Assembly (NCBI GenBank): GCA_903886275.1
Contig: CAISLN010000038.1
Location: 143,439 to 207,438 of the forward strand
Direction: 5' to 3'
DNA: 64,000 nt
DNA from: an uncultured beta proteobacterium
Lineage (GTDB): Bacteria > Pseudomonadota > Gammaproteobacteria > Burkholderiales > Burkholderiaceae_C
This document shows, one piece after another, positions 34,621 to 44,354 of the stretch (positions are counted from its first letter, which is position 1; every line of letters starts with the position of its first letter). A program made the translations under genes and the position numbers. The notes under the pieces are model-generated. The model saw nothing but the letters and a program-made list of their open reading frames with translations, was not told the origin of the DNA and made no database searches.

Positions 34621-35220
34621 TCAAATGCTTTGACCGAGCCAGCGCGTGACATGCGCCAGCCCCTGGTGACCAGGCCCCTCGGCCAATACGGTTTCGCCAT
34701 GCCAGGCCAGCACCGGTTGCAGCAGGCCCTCAAATTCTGCGCTCAGTTGCTCCGGTGTGTAGAGCATGTCCCCATCCTTGGGGCCACCGCTGTGGTGCTG
34801 CAACTGCAGCGGGTGAAAGGCCTCCAGGATCAGCCAGCCGCCGGGCTTGAGTCCTTGCGCCAACGCAAGGTGAGCCCGCCTACGGATGGCGCTGGGCAGA
34901 TGCACATAGATCAGCACCACCCCATCCATGCTGGCAGGTTGCGGCGACCAATCTGCCAGATCGACCAGGGCGGTGCACAGCGATACGCCCTTTTCAGCGG
35001 CCAGGGCTTGCGCCTTTTGCAGGCCGACGCGGGAGCTGTCCACCGACGTGACCGCATGGCCCTGGCTGGCCAGCCAGACGCCATTGCGGCCCTCGCCATC
35101 ACCGGGCACCAGCAACTCGCTGGCTGGTGCCAGACGCTGGGCTGCTTCCTGCAAAAAGGCATTGGGCTCTGTGCCGTATTTGAAACCGGCCTCGGAAAAA
35201 CGTTGGTCCCACATCTGCAT
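34621..35220 (-). CDS. Class I SAM-dependent methyltransferase (TehB/TPMT-like)
   Basis: 199 residues. Begins MWDQRFSEAGFKYGTEPNAFL, as in many TehB/thiol-methyltransferase relatives; SAM motif I is LLVPGDGEGRNGVWLA, then VTSVDSSRVGLQKA and PGGWLILEAFHP. Start ATG 35220 with AAAGG upstream. Neighbours (rhodanese, AhpD-like) suggest methylation of sulfur, selenium or tellurium species, but this is inference. Ten bases separate it from the preceding gene. Confidence 0.82.
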   Translation of the reverse strand: MQMWDQRFSEAGFKYGTEPNAFLQEAAQRLAPASELLVPGDGEGRNGVWLASQGHAVTSVDSSRVGLQKAQALAAEKGVSLCTALVDLADWSPQPASMDGVVLIYVHLPSAIRRRAHLALAQGLKPGGWLILEAFHPLQLQHHSGGPKDGDMLYTPEQLSAEFEGLLQPVLAWHGETVLAEGPGHQGLAHVTRWLGQSI

Positions 35221-35230
35221 GGCCAACCTT

Positions 35231-35581
35231 TTAAGCCGGTGCAGACATGGCTTCGAAGGCGGCGCGCGCTTCGGCGCTGTACATCAGGGCCGGACCGCCG
35301 CCCATGTAGACGCAGACCGTGAGCATCTCTTCGAGTTCCTGCTGGGTGCAGCCCAGCTTGATCAATGCCTTGACGTGAAAGCCAATGCAGCCCGAGCAAT
35401 GCTGGGTGATGCCGATGGCCAGGGCCATCAGTTCCTTGTGCTTGGCGCTGATAGCGCCCTCGGCCATGGAGGCACGCGCGAGTTGGCCGAAACCCTGCAT
35501 GGCCTCGGGCTGCGACTTGCGCAGGGGCGCGAGGTTGGCGTTGATGTTCTGAATCAGGCTGGTGTGGTCAAAGGTGCTCAT
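35231..35581 (-). CDS. AhpD-like carboxymuconolactone decarboxylase-family protein
   Basis: 116 residues, single CMD domain. HCSGCIGFHVKALIKLG holds the CXXC redox pair and downstream His of AhpD-type alkylhydroperoxidases. First gene of the three-gene operon with methyltransferase and rhodanese. The promoter carries a perfect TATACCCC/GGGGTATA dyad. Probably a thiol-dependent peroxidase or disulfide reductase rather than a true decarboxylase. Confidence 0.87.
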   Translation of the reverse strand: MSTFDHTSLIQNINANLAPLRKSQPEAMQGFGQLARASMAEGAISAKHKELMALAIGITQHCSGCIGFHVKALIKLGCTQQELEEMLTVCVYMGGGPALMYSAEARAAFEAMSAPA

Positions 35582-35620
35582 GCGGTTTCCCCATTTAAAA
35601 GTATCCTGTCACAAGCCGTG

Positions 35621-35649
35621 ATTCTATACCCCGTGGGGTATAAAGCAAA
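35621..35649 (-). promoter_or_regulatory. Promoter with CsoR/CstR/FrmR-type operator
   Basis: TATACCCCGTGGGGTATA (35625-35642) has perfect 8-base arms and resembles ATACCCC..GGGGTAT operators of CsoR-family repressors. On the minus strand it sits between -35 TTGCTT and -10 TAGAAT with 16-base spacing. This arrangement gives direct repression of the AhpD-methyltransferase-rhodanese operon. The cognate repressor gene is not in the window. Confidence 0.7.
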
Positions 35650-35720
35650 GGGCCAAGCGACCAAAATCCTGAACGATCTAGCCCATACCGGTGCAGAATC
35701 TGGGAAAAATAAATTGCTCC

Positions 35721-37835
35721 ATGAACGACGCCTTGAAGAACCTTGCCGCACACCGCACCCCACCGACGGCCATTGCGCCTATACGCAAATTCCGCTTGGC
35801 CGGCTACTTTGCGCTGGCCTGTTTGGTCGGCCTGCTGCTGGTGCTGGCGCCACTGCTTTATTTTTTTTGGCACTTTGAAACCCAGGCGCTGCAGGACCGC
35901 GAGACCCTGCGCAACGTCGCCATCACCCGCTCCTTCACCACCCAACTGTGGCCTTCCTATGCGGCCTATGTGCAGGGCGCGTCGCGCATGGACCTGCCGC
36001 AACTGACGCAAAATCCGGAAGCCACACGCTTGCGCCGCGATGTGCTGCAGCAGATGCAGGGGCTGGTAGAGGTGCGGCTGTATGACCTGCACGGGCTGAC
36101 GGTTTTTTCCACCGATACGCGCCAGATTGGCGAGGACCGAAGCGGGGAGGCCGGCGTGCAAGGTGCCATCGCCGGCCAGGTGCTGAGCCATGTGCGCTTG
36201 GCCAACCAGGTCAACTCCACAGACAAGGACGCCCGCCGCCTGGTCTCCAGCTACCTACCGATACGCAGGAGCGCAGACCAGCAGCCACAGGGCGTGCTGG
36301 AGCTCAGCTCGGATGTGACCGCAGACATGGCACAGCTCGGCCACCGCACGCAGCAAATCAGTGCCGTGGCCTGTGGCGGTCTGGCGGCCTTCTACCTCTT
36401 TTTGTATTTCCTAGTGCGACGCGCCGACCGGGGCCTGCGCCGCCAGGCACAGAGCGAGAGCCAAGCCCTTGAAGCCCTGCTCAACCACCAGGCGCTGCAC
36501 GATCCGCTGACCGGCCTGCCCAACCGAGAAAGCCTAGCCCGGCAAATGGATTCCCTGCTGCGCACCATGCAAGCCAGCAACCAAAAATGCGCGGTGCTCT
36601 GCCTGGGCCTAGACGGCTTCAAGGAGATCAACGACTCGGTGGGCCACCAGGTCGGCGATGCGGCCCTGCTCGAAGTTGGCCGGCGCCTAGAAACCGCATT
36701 TGGCGGCTCCGACATCACGGCCCGCATGGGAGGCGACGAGTTTGTGGTGACCATTGCCGCCTTCAACGCAGCAGTGGCTGTGGAGCGCATTGTGCTGGCG
36801 GTGGAACGAATCCAGCGGGCGGTGTCGGCCCAACCCATCATGTTCAGCGGCCACGACCTTTCGCTGACCGCCAGCGTGGGCGTGGCGATCTACCCGGACG
36901 ATGGCAAAAGCGTGGCCGAGCTGCTGCAGGCCGCCGACATGGCGCTCTCGCACGCCAAGAAGGCAGGGCGCAACGGCTACCAGTTCCACACCGTGGGCAT
37001 GAACGACCACGCACTGGCCATGCTGCGGGTGGAGCGCGATCTGCGCCGCGCCCTGGACGAGGACCAGTTTGTGCTGCACTACCAGCCCAAGATTGATTTG
37101 GAGACCGGCCAGATCACCGGTGCCGAGGCGCTGGTGCGCTGGGAGCATCCCACGCGCGGCCTGGTGGGGCCCGGCGAATTCATTCTGGTGGCCGAGGAGC
37201 GCGGCCTGATCGTGGCCCTGGGCGAATGGGTGATGCACGAGGCCTGCCGCCAGAACAAGGCCTGGCAACAGGCCGGCATGGCGCCACTGCCCATCGCTAT
37301 CAATTTGTCGGCCGTGCACTTCCAGCAGAGCACGCTGCTGCGCGACGTGCAACAAACCCTGTACGACCATGCCCTGCCGGCGCGTTGCCTGGAACTGGAG
37401 CTGACCGAAAGCTCCATCCTGCAGGACACCCACATCACCATTGCCACCATGAACCGGCTCAAGGCCGTGGGCGTGATGCTGGCGCTGGACGACTTTGGCA
37501 CCGGCTACTCCAGCCTGAGCCAGCTCAAGGGTCTGCCGCTGGACAACCTGAAGTTGGACCAGTCCTTTGTGCGCGGCCTGCCCGATGACAGCGACGACCT
37601 AGCCATCTGTACCGCCGTGATTGCCATGGGCCGAGCGCTAGGCCTGAAGGTGATTGCCGAGGGCGTGGAGTCCACCGAACAGTTGGCCGTGCTGCGCGCC
37701 CTGGGCTGCGATGTGGGCCAGGGCTATTTGTTTGCGCGGCCCCTGCCGGCCCCACAATTTTTGGACTTTGTGCAGCAGCATGGTGACGCCGAGGTCACCG
37801 CCTTTTCCCAACTGGGCCTCAGCACCCATTTTTGA
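35721..37835 (+). CDS. Membrane-bound GGDEF-EAL c-di-GMP protein
   Basis: 704 residues. Membrane helix about 25-49, periplasmic domain of about 170 residues (LVEVRLYDLHGLTVFSTDTRQ, CHASE-like), second helix about 218-238, GGDEF domain with LGLDGFKEIND and ARMGGDEF, and EAL domain with GAEALVRWEHP, ELTES, LALDDFGTGYSS, LKLDQSFV and IAEGVES. All residues for both cyclase and phosphodiesterase activity appear present. The RXXD inhibitory site before GGDEF is missing (GGSD). ATG 35721 preferred over GTG 35691. Divergent from the AhpD-like operon. Confidence 0.9.
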   Translation: MNDALKNLAAHRTPPTAIAPIRKFRLAGYFALACLVGLLLVLAPLLYFFWHFETQALQDRETLRNVAITRSFTTQLWPSYAAYVQGASRMDLPQLTQNPEATRLRRDVLQQMQGLVEVRLYDLHGLTVFSTDTRQIGEDRSGEAGVQGAIAGQVLSHVRLANQVNSTDKDARRLVSSYLPIRRSADQQPQGVLELSSDVTADMAQLGHRTQQISAVACGGLAAFYLFLYFLVRRADRGLRRQAQSESQALEALLNHQALHDPLTGLPNRESLARQMDSLLRTMQASNQKCAVLCLGLDGFKEINDSVGHQVGDAALLEVGRRLETAFGGSDITARMGGDEFVVTIAAFNAAVAVERIVLAVERIQRAVSAQPIMFSGHDLSLTASVGVAIYPDDGKSVAELLQAADMALSHAKKAGRNGYQFHTVGMNDHALAMLRVERDLRRALDEDQFVLHYQPKIDLETGQITGAEALVRWEHPTRGLVGPGEFILVAEERGLIVALGEWVMHEACRQNKAWQQAGMAPLPIAINLSAVHFQQSTLLRDVQQTLYDHALPARCLELELTESSILQDTHITIATMNRLKAVGVMLALDDFGTGYSSLSQLKGLPLDNLKLDQSFVRGLPDDSDDLAICTAVIAMGRALGLKVIAEGVESTEQLAVLRALGCDVGQGYLFARPLPAPQFLDFVQQHGDAEVTAFSQLGLSTHF

Positions 37836-37982
37836 CCCGGCGGCAATCACGCCAACCAGCGCCATCTCTCGTAATTTGCAACGGTGGCCGGCATCGGTTT
37901 CAATGTTTCCAATGCTGTTCCGTTGGCTGCCGATTACACGGATAGGCCCGTTGCGCGAGCAACCCTTTTCGCTGGAGACTGT

Positions 37983-39698
37983 ATGCGCACCATCAACCAG
38001 ATGTTCCGGCTGCTCTTGGCGGCACTGTTATTGCCCGCGCTGTTTTTGGGCTATGCCCTGTACAAGGTGGGCAGCGTCAACAACGAAGTGGCGCAGCTCA
38101 ACGTCAACCGCTATAACTCGTATTTGCTGGCCGACGAGTTGCGCCAGAGCTCGGACGACCTGACCCGACTGGCCCGGACCTATGTGGTCAGCACCGACCC
38201 GGAATGGGAAAAGCAGTACTTCGAGATTCTGGACATCCGCAATGGCAAGAAGCCGCGCCCCAACGGCTACGAAAAAATTTACTGGGACTTCCGCGCTGCC
38301 GGCACCGACCCTGGTCGCGGCACGGGCGAAACGGTGGCGCTGCAGGAGTTAATGCGGCGCGCGGGATTTACCGAGGCCGAGTTCGCCAAGCTCAAGGAAG
38401 CCCAGACCAATTCGGACGACCTGGTAAATACCGAGACCGTTGCCATGAACCTGGTCAAGGGGCAGTTGGCCGACGGCAAGGGGGGCTTTAGCGTGAAGGG
38501 GGAGCCCGATCTGCCCAAGGCACGCGCCATGATGCACGACAAGAACTACCACCTGTTCAAGGCCAAGATCATGAAGCCGGTGGATGAATTCTTGGGCCTG
38601 ATGGACCAACGCACCAAACAGTCGGTGGACGATGCCGTGGCGCAGAAGAACCGCTGGTATGGCCTGCTGCTTGCGGCCATCGCGCTCCTGGGTTTGGTCG
38701 CCATTGCTTTCCTGCGCGACATGCGCAAGCAGCTTGCGCAATTGGTCACCGAGGTACGCTCGGGCGCCAATGGCGTGTCGCTTGCGGCCGCCGAAATTGC
38801 ACAGGGCAATCAGGACCTGTCCGACCGAACCGAGGCACAGGCGGGCTCGTTGGAGCAAACCGCCTCCTCCATGGAACAACTGGGTTCACAGGTACAACAA
38901 AACGCACAGAGTGCCAGCCTGGCCAACCAATTGGCACAGAACGCGGCCACCGTGGCCCAACAGGGCGGCAATGTGGTGAGCGAAGTGGTGGAGACCATGA
39001 AGGGCATCAACGACAGTTCGCGCAAGATTGCCGACATCATTGGCGTCATCGATGGCATTGCCTTCCAGACCAATATCCTGGCCTTGAACGCGGCGGTGGA
39101 AGCTGCAAGGGCGGGTGAGCAGGGGCGTGGCTTTGCCGTGGTGGCCTCCGAGGTGCGAGCGCTGGCCGGACGCAGCGCGGATGCCGCCAAGGAGATCAAG
39201 TCGCTCATCAGCGACAGCGTGGAGCGTGTGGAGCAGGGCACCAGCCTGGTCGATAAGGCCGGAACCACCATGACAGAAGTGGTGAACGCGATCAAGCGGG
39301 TGACCGACATCGTGGGTGAAATCAGCAAGGCCAGCAACGAGCAGGCTGCCGGCGTTGCAGCGGTGGGCGAGGCCGTCACGCAGATGGACAGGGTCACCCA
39401 ACAGAACTCCGCGCTGGTAGAACAAATAGCCGCTGCGGCCTCAGGCTTGCGCAGACAGGCAGGCGACTTGGTCAAGCTGGTCGATGTGTTCAGGGTATCC
39501 GACTCCGCCGGGGTTAGCGACGGGGCGCCTCCATCCTTGCGAAAACAGGGCATTGCCCCGCCCTTCAAAGGTACGGACAAAAGGGTGAATGCGCCCAAGC
39601 GGCCTGCTGCTGCGAAGACTGCCACTGCGGCGACATCTGCGCCTGTAGCCAAAGCACCAGCCACCAAGTCCGCTGATGGGGAATGGGAGACCTTCTAA
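37983..39698 (+). CDS. Methyl-accepting chemotaxis protein with CheR-binding tail
   Basis: 571 residues. Membrane helix about 9-27, periplasmic sensing region about 30-222 (helical, not recognised as a specific ligand domain), second helix 226-243, then the signalling coiled coil with the hairpin tip [20 protein letters not shown]. The C-terminus EWETF matches the NWETF-type pentapeptide that tethers CheR/CheB in Tar and Tsr, unusual outside such major receptors. A Pro/Ala/Lys-rich linker precedes it. Likely a high-abundance type receptor; ligand unknown. Confidence 0.92.
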   Translation: MRTINQMFRLLLAALLLPALFLGYALYKVGSVNNEVAQLNVNRYNSYLLADELRQSSDDLTRLARTYVVSTDPEWEKQYFEILDIRNGKKPRPNGYEKIYWDFRAAGTDPGRGTGETVALQELMRRAGFTEAEFAKLKEAQTNSDDLVNTETVAMNLVKGQLADGKGGFSVKGEPDLPKARAMMHDKNYHLFKAKIMKPVDEFLGLMDQRTKQSVDDAVAQKNRWYGLLLAAIALLGLVAIAFLRDMRKQLAQLVTEVRSGANGVSLAAAEIAQGNQDLSDRTEAQAGSLEQTASSMEQLGSQVQQNAQSASLANQLAQNAATVAQQGGNVVSEVVETMKGINDSSRKIADIIGVIDGIAFQTNILALNAAVEAARAGEQGRGFAVVASEVRALAGRSADAAKEIKSLISDSVERVEQGTSLVDKAGTTMTEVVNAIKRVTDIVGEISKASNEQAAGVAAVGEAVTQMDRVTQQNSALVEQIAAAASGLRRQAGDLVKLVDVFRVSDSAGVSDGAPPSLRKQGIAPPFKGTDKRVNAPKRPAAAKTATAATSAPVAKAPATKSADGEWETF

Positions 39699-39713
39699 AC
39701 GGCGGCGCCCGCC

Positions 39714-40304
39714 CTATTCCGGCCTGACCTGCAGGGCTTCCAGAAAACGCGACACCATGTTGTAGGCGGCTATCACGCCGACAAGTTCCACCTGTGCCTG
39801 TGGCGAGCCCAGGGCCTTTTGCACGCGCCAGAAGCAGGCATCGCTTACCTGCACCTGGCGCGTCATCTCCAAGGTAAGTTGCAACACGGCGCGCTCGGCC
39901 TCGGTGAATAGCGTTGCGTCCTGCATGGCGGCGCCGTAGTCGGCCAGCCCATCGAGCTGGGCCTGCATACCGCCCGCTGCTAGCCATTCCGGCGCATGCT
40001 GCAGCAGTTCGTAGTCGGCGCGGTTGAGCACCGCCACAGCGCAAATCGCCAGCTCTCTGAGCCTGGCGTCCAGCGACAGGGCGTTGCGCACCGCGCCCAG
40101 AAAACCGTTCCAGCCCACCGCAAAGGCCGGGCTGTTGAGCAGCATGCGGTCCAGGTTGAGCAGAGTGCCACCACGCCTTTTGCGGATGGCCTCCACGACT
40201 TCGATTGGGGCGAGTTGGGCATCGGGCACGACGGGGATACGCGAAGGCGAGGAGGCAGCCGCTTGCGCGGCCTGCTCCGGGAGAGTCAAAGGGGCGTCGT
40301 TCAT
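39714..40304 (-). CDS. CMD/AhpD-fold protein linked to an ABC importer
   Basis: 196 residues, carboxymuconolactone decarboxylase-like: LLNLDRMLLNSPAFAVGWNGFLGAVR and LRELAICAVAVLNRADYELLQHAPEW. The usual CXXC is absent (AVLNRADYE in its place), so peroxidase chemistry is doubtful. Its ATG follows the stop of the ABC ATPase gene by two bases, so it is the last gene of the importer operon and probably acts on the imported compound. Confidence 0.8.
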   Translation of the reverse strand: MNDAPLTLPEQAAQAAASSPSRIPVVPDAQLAPIEVVEAIRKRRGGTLLNLDRMLLNSPAFAVGWNGFLGAVRNALSLDARLRELAICAVAVLNRADYELLQHAPEWLAAGGMQAQLDGLADYGAAMQDATLFTEAERAVLQLTLEMTRQVQVSDACFWRVQKALGSPQAQVELVGVIAAYNMVSRFLEALQVRPE

Positions 40305-40306
40305 GC

Positions 40307-41101
40307 TCAGTCGATCGCTGCGACCAGTTCGGCGTCGTGGTGGCGCTGCTGCTCTTCCATCACCAGTTGGCCCAGCTCGCGCTTGAGGGTGTTGAACGCG
40401 GGCGAAGACGGATCGCGCAGGCGCGGCAAGTCCACCAGCAGATCGCGTTTGACGGTGCCGGGGCGGTAGGTCATCACCACAATGCGGTCGGCCAAATAAA
40501 TCGCTTCTTCGATGCTGTGGGTCACAAAGATCACCGTCTTGCCCAGCTCTGCCCAGATGCGCAACAGCTCGTCTTGCAGGTTGCGCCGGGTGAGCGCATC
40601 GAGCGCGCCAAAGGGTTCATCCATCAGCAAAATGGGCGAGTCCAGCGCCAGAATGCGGGCGATCGCCACGCGCTGGCGCATGCCGCCCGACAGGTCTTTG
40701 GGATAGCGGTTGCGAAAATCGGTGAGGCCCAACTTGGCTAAGAGCGTGGCCACGGTGTCGCTGATTTGTGCTGCAGACACGCCCTTGATTTCCAGACCGA
40801 AGGCGATGTTTTTTTCCACCGTCATCCAGGGGAAGAGGGCGTATTCCTGGAACACCATGCCGCGGTCCGGGCCAGGGCCGGTCACCTCTTTTCCATCGGC
40901 GGTGATGCTGCCGCTGGTGGGCAGGGAGAAGCCGGCAATGGCATTGAGCAGCGTGGACTTGCCGCAGCCCGAGGGACCGAGCAGGCAGACGAACTGGCCT
41001 TGGGGAATATCGAGCGCGATGTCTTTCAAGGCGACAACCTCACGCTCGGCGCTGGCAAATATTTTGTTAACGCCCTTCACGGCTATATGCGATGCGCTCA
41101 T
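40307..41101 (-). CDS. SsuB/TauB-type ABC importer ATPase
   Basis: 264 residues. Walker A GPSGCGKST, signature LSGGMRQRVAIARI, Walker B ILLMDEPFGALD and FVTHSIEEAIYLADRIVVM, typical of nitrate/sulfonate/taurine importers. ATG 41101 gives the family's usual start. Middle of a four-gene operon: binding protein, permease, ATPase, CMD protein. Confidence 0.9.
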   Translation of the reverse strand: MSASHIAVKGVNKIFASAEREVVALKDIALDIPQGQFVCLLGPSGCGKSTLLNAIAGFSLPTSGSITADGKEVTGPGPDRGMVFQEYALFPWMTVEKNIAFGLEIKGVSAAQISDTVATLLAKLGLTDFRNRYPKDLSGGMRQRVAIARILALDSPILLMDEPFGALDALTRRNLQDELLRIWAELGKTVIFVTHSIEEAIYLADRIVVMTYRPGTVKRDLLVDLPRLRDPSSPAFNTLKRELGQLVMEEQQRHHDAELVAAID

Positions 41102-41102
41102 G

Positions 41103-41927
41103 TCAATGCTCCAGACCACGGTGCCAGCGCAGCAAATAGTTATTCAGCTTGTTCACGCCCATGTCGATGGCCAGGCCCAGCATGCCGATGCTGATCATGC
41201 CGGCGATGATTTTGTCGGACCAGAAATACTCACGCGCCTCCAAAATGCGAAAGCCCAGGCCGTTGTTCACCGCAATCATCTCGGACACGATCACCACGAT
41301 GAAGGAGGTGCCGATACCAATGCGCACGCCCGACAAAATGTAGGGCACCGAGGCCGGCAGGATCACGCGCAAAAACAGCGTGCGCTGGTTGGCGCCCAGG
41401 TTGCGTGCGGCGCGCAGGTAGATGCCGTCCACATGGCGCACACCGGCAATGGTGTTGATCAGCACCGGAAAGAAGGCGCCTATGCTGATCAGAAAAATGG
41501 CCGGCGGATTGCCCAGCCCGAACCACAAAATCGCCAGCGGGATATAGGCAATCGGCGGGATGGGGCGCAGCACCTGCGCCAGCGGATTGAGCCAGGCATA
41601 GACGCGCGGGCTCGCACCCATGGCCAGGCCCAGCGGCAGGGCCAGACCGGCACCAATCGCAAAACCCACCACGACCCGGAACATGCTGCCAGTGGCGTCC
41701 AGAATCAGCTCGCCCGAGATGACCCAGGCCAGCCAGTTGCCGCCGGTTTCCGCAAACGACTTGGGTGGCAGCAGGTAGGCGACCCAGCGCGTCACCACCG
41801 CCCAGGGCGAGGGCAGCACATGCTCGTTGACCCAGCCCAGGGAGGACACGGTGTGCCAGATGGCGATCAGGGCTATGGGCACAATGAACCCGGCGCCCAT
41901 CTCGCGCCAATGAAAGGGTTTGCGCAT
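41103..41927 (-). CDS. SsuC/TauC-type ABC permease
   Basis: 274 residues, six membrane segments, BPD_transp_1 fold. The EAA loop is YLRAARNLGANQRTLFLRVILPASVP; YIPLAILWFGLGNPPAIFLI is typical of the family. It ends one base before the ATPase start. The substrate class (sulfonate, taurine, nitrate, aromatic acid or pyrimidine precursor) cannot be set from the permease. Confidence 0.9.
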   Translation of the reverse strand: MRKPFHWREMGAGFIVPIALIAIWHTVSSLGWVNEHVLPSPWAVVTRWVAYLLPPKSFAETGGNWLAWVISGELILDATGSMFRVVVGFAIGAGLALPLGLAMGASPRVYAWLNPLAQVLRPIPPIAYIPLAILWFGLGNPPAIFLISIGAFFPVLINTIAGVRHVDGIYLRAARNLGANQRTLFLRVILPASVPYILSGVRIGIGTSFIVVIVSEMIAVNNGLGFRILEAREYFWSDKIIAGMISIGMLGLAIDMGVNKLNNYLLRWHRGLEH

Positions 41928-41933
41928 GGCGGC

Positions 41934-42908
41934 TTACTTCACGCCGAGGGACTTCTTGGCCGCATCCAATAGGTCGGTCTTGACCCAGTCGGTCGCCACC
42001 GGGGGCTTGTCCATCTTGCCAATGCCGTACTTCACCATCAGGTCGGTGGAGACCTGGATGTGCGCGGGCGTGATGTCAAAGCTGTAGGGCGAGTTGCCAA
42101 TGGCGTCGTCAAAGTCGTCTTTGGTAATCTGGCCCTTGAACAGGGTTTGCGTGACAAACTTTTCGGCCACGGCCTTGTTGTCGATAAAGGTTTTTGTCGC
42201 CTCAACAAAGCAGCGCATGAACTTTTCGGCCAGCGGGCGGCGCTCCTTGTAAAACTTTTCCGTCATCACCAGGGTGCGTACCGGCTCGCCAATGGGCGTG
42301 TCGTAGGGCTTGAGGATTTCCACGCCAAAGTTCTTGTTCAGCGCCTGCGAGGCCTGGGGCTCGGTCTGCATGATGGCGTCCAGGTTCTTGCCGATCAGGG
42401 CGGCATTCAGATCTGGGTAGCCCAAATAAATCAGCTGCACGTCCTTGCCGGGCGCGTCAGAAGACGAGAGGCCGTTTTGCCCCAGCTCGGTGGCCAGCAG
42501 CAGCTCCTGGATGCTGCCGCGCGTCACACCGACTTTTTTGCCCTTGAGGTCCTTCACCGTCTTGATGCCGGCGTCCGGCCGCGCCACCAGCCGCGCGCCG
42601 CCCTTGGCGAAACCGGCCACGATATAAATCGGAATGCCCTTGGCACGGCCCGAGATGGCGGCCTCGGACGCGGTGGCACCCACGTCGAGCTCACCGGCAA
42701 TGATGGCCTGCATCACATCCAGACCCTTGGCAAAGGTGCTCTCCTGCACCTGGATGCCGCACTTGGGCGCGATTTCCTTGATGTAGGAGACGGCGGCAAA
42801 GTGGGCCAGCTTGAGGTTGCCCAGGCGGATCACGTCATCGGCGGCATGGGCAGAAAAGCTCGCAAGCGAGGCGCAGGCCAGCAGGCCCACAGCAAGGGGT
42901 TTGAACAT
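41934..42908 (-). CDS. Periplasmic binding protein of an SsuA/NMT1-like importer
   Basis: 324 residues. Signal peptide MFKPLAVGLLACASLASFSAHA, then a type II binding fold with IAGELDVGATASEAAISGRAKGIPIYIVAG, VKDLKGKKVGVTRGS and DAIMQTEPQASQAL. First gene of the operon; ATG 42908. The ligand pocket does not match a specific family well enough to name the ligand. Confidence 0.87.
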   Translation of the reverse strand: MFKPLAVGLLACASLASFSAHAADDVIRLGNLKLAHFAAVSYIKEIAPKCGIQVQESTFAKGLDVMQAIIAGELDVGATASEAAISGRAKGIPIYIVAGFAKGGARLVARPDAGIKTVKDLKGKKVGVTRGSIQELLLATELGQNGLSSSDAPGKDVQLIYLGYPDLNAALIGKNLDAIMQTEPQASQALNKNFGVEILKPYDTPIGEPVRTLVMTEKFYKERRPLAEKFMRCFVEATKTFIDNKAVAEKFVTQTLFKGQITKDDFDDAIGNSPYSFDITPAHIQVSTDLMVKYGIGKMDKPPVATDWVKTDLLDAAKKSLGVK

Positions 42909-43045
42909 GGTATGTCTCCGTTGATTTGAGTGGCATGCACAGGCACACACTTATGAACCTATTCTGCACTGCGGCGGATGACCGCGCATCTGTATAAGTA
43001 CCTATGGCCAGTGGCTGCTGCGCTGGAGTGACAAGGCCCCAAGCC

Positions 43046-44170
43046 TTAAGCCTGCTGCACCGGCACGCGCATGTCGTCCAGGTAGTCGTGCGCGATATTG
43101 ATGCTGGACGCCACGCCCACATGCGCCAACTGGTGCGCCAACCAGTGCGAGGTGCAGCGTTTGCCCAGGTCGCGCAGTTGGTAGATCAAGGGGGCATCGG
43201 TCTGCGCCTTGGTGGAGGCAGGATAGTTGTCGAGCTCCAGGCCACCATCGATGCGGTGCATCAGTACATCCTTGTAGCGCGCCGGGTCCAGCTTGCCCTC
43301 GGCCAGCAGGCGCTTCACAAAGTCGATGGCGCGCATCTCCGCGATCAGGGCGGAGTTGAAGGTGATCTCGTTGAGCCGGTCCAGAATGTCGGCCGCCGAG
43401 GTCGGCAGGCTGTTGCGGCGCAGCGGGTTGATCTGCACCAGCAACACATCGCGGCTTTGGCAGTCATAGACCAGGGGGTGAATCGCCGGGTTGCCGGAAA
43501 AGCCGCCGTCCCAGTAAGACTCGCCCTCGATCTCGACGGCGCGAAACACCGTGGGCAGGCAGGCCGAGGCCATCACGGCCTTGGCGGTGAGGCGCTTGCC
43601 GGAGAAGATTTCGGCCTTGCCGGTGCTGACCTTGGTGGCCAGCACAAACACCTTGACGCCCTTGAAGGCGGCCAGCCGCTCAAAGTCGATTTGTTGTTCC
43701 AGAAAATCGTGCAGCGGATTGATGTCCAGCGGATTGGTCTGGTAGGGCGAAAAGGACTTGCCCCAAAAACCGGTCAGGGCGTCGCTCACCATCTGGCCGG
43801 GCGACTGCTGGCCGGTCATGGCGGCCAGGCCACCAAACAGCAGGTCAAAGGGCACGCGCTGGGCGCTGGAGATGCTGTTTTGCAAGGCGCCCATGGACAC
43901 CACGCCGTCCCAGAAGGCGCCCAGTGACGCACGGGCCGATTGGCGCTGCTCGGCTGGCGACTTGCCCTGGGCCTGTGCCAGGCCATGCGCCATGGCCACC
44001 GCATTCATGGCACCGGCGCTGGTGCCGCTGATGCCCTCAAAGCCCAGGCGGCCATCTTCGAGCAGGGTGTCTAGCACTCCCCAGGTGAAGGCGCCGTGCG
44101 AGCCGCCACCCTGCAGGGCCAGATTGACCCTTCCTTGGGCTGAGGGAGAGGAGGTGTGCTGACTGCTCAT
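43046..44170 (-). CDS. Patatin-like phospholipase
   Basis: 374 residues. Oxyanion motif LALQGGGSHGAFTWGVLD, nucleophile GTSAGAMNA (Ser), and catalytic Asp in YWDGGFSGNP: the complete Ser-Asp dyad. Cytoplasmic by lack of a signal peptide. Relatives hydrolyse phospholipids or act on polyhydroxyalkanoate granules. Divergent from the azoreductase gene; no partner genes suggest the substrate. Confidence 0.88.
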   Translation of the reverse strand: MSSQHTSSPSAQGRVNLALQGGGSHGAFTWGVLDTLLEDGRLGFEGISGTSAGAMNAVAMAHGLAQAQGKSPAEQRQSARASLGAFWDGVVSMGALQNSISSAQRVPFDLLFGGLAAMTGQQSPGQMVSDALTGFWGKSFSPYQTNPLDINPLHDFLEQQIDFERLAAFKGVKVFVLATKVSTGKAEIFSGKRLTAKAVMASACLPTVFRAVEIEGESYWDGGFSGNPAIHPLVYDCQSRDVLLVQINPLRRNSLPTSAADILDRLNEITFNSALIAEMRAIDFVKRLLAEGKLDPARYKDVLMHRIDGGLELDNYPASTKAQTDAPLIYQLRDLGKRCTSHWLAHQLAHVGVASSINIAHDYLDDMRVPVQQA

Positions 44171-44354
44171 GGCTTCGCTTTATGGGATTTCAAGAACCGG
44201 ATTATTGCTGCTTGTGCAATGCACCACTGTGGGCAGTGCTGTTTTTCAGGGCGGGCAATAACCTTACAGTCCTGCATCTGCAGGCAGATGCGCCGTTCCC
44301 TCTGGATGCGGCAACCAGACCCACCTGCTACCACCCAAAAAAAGGATAACAACC

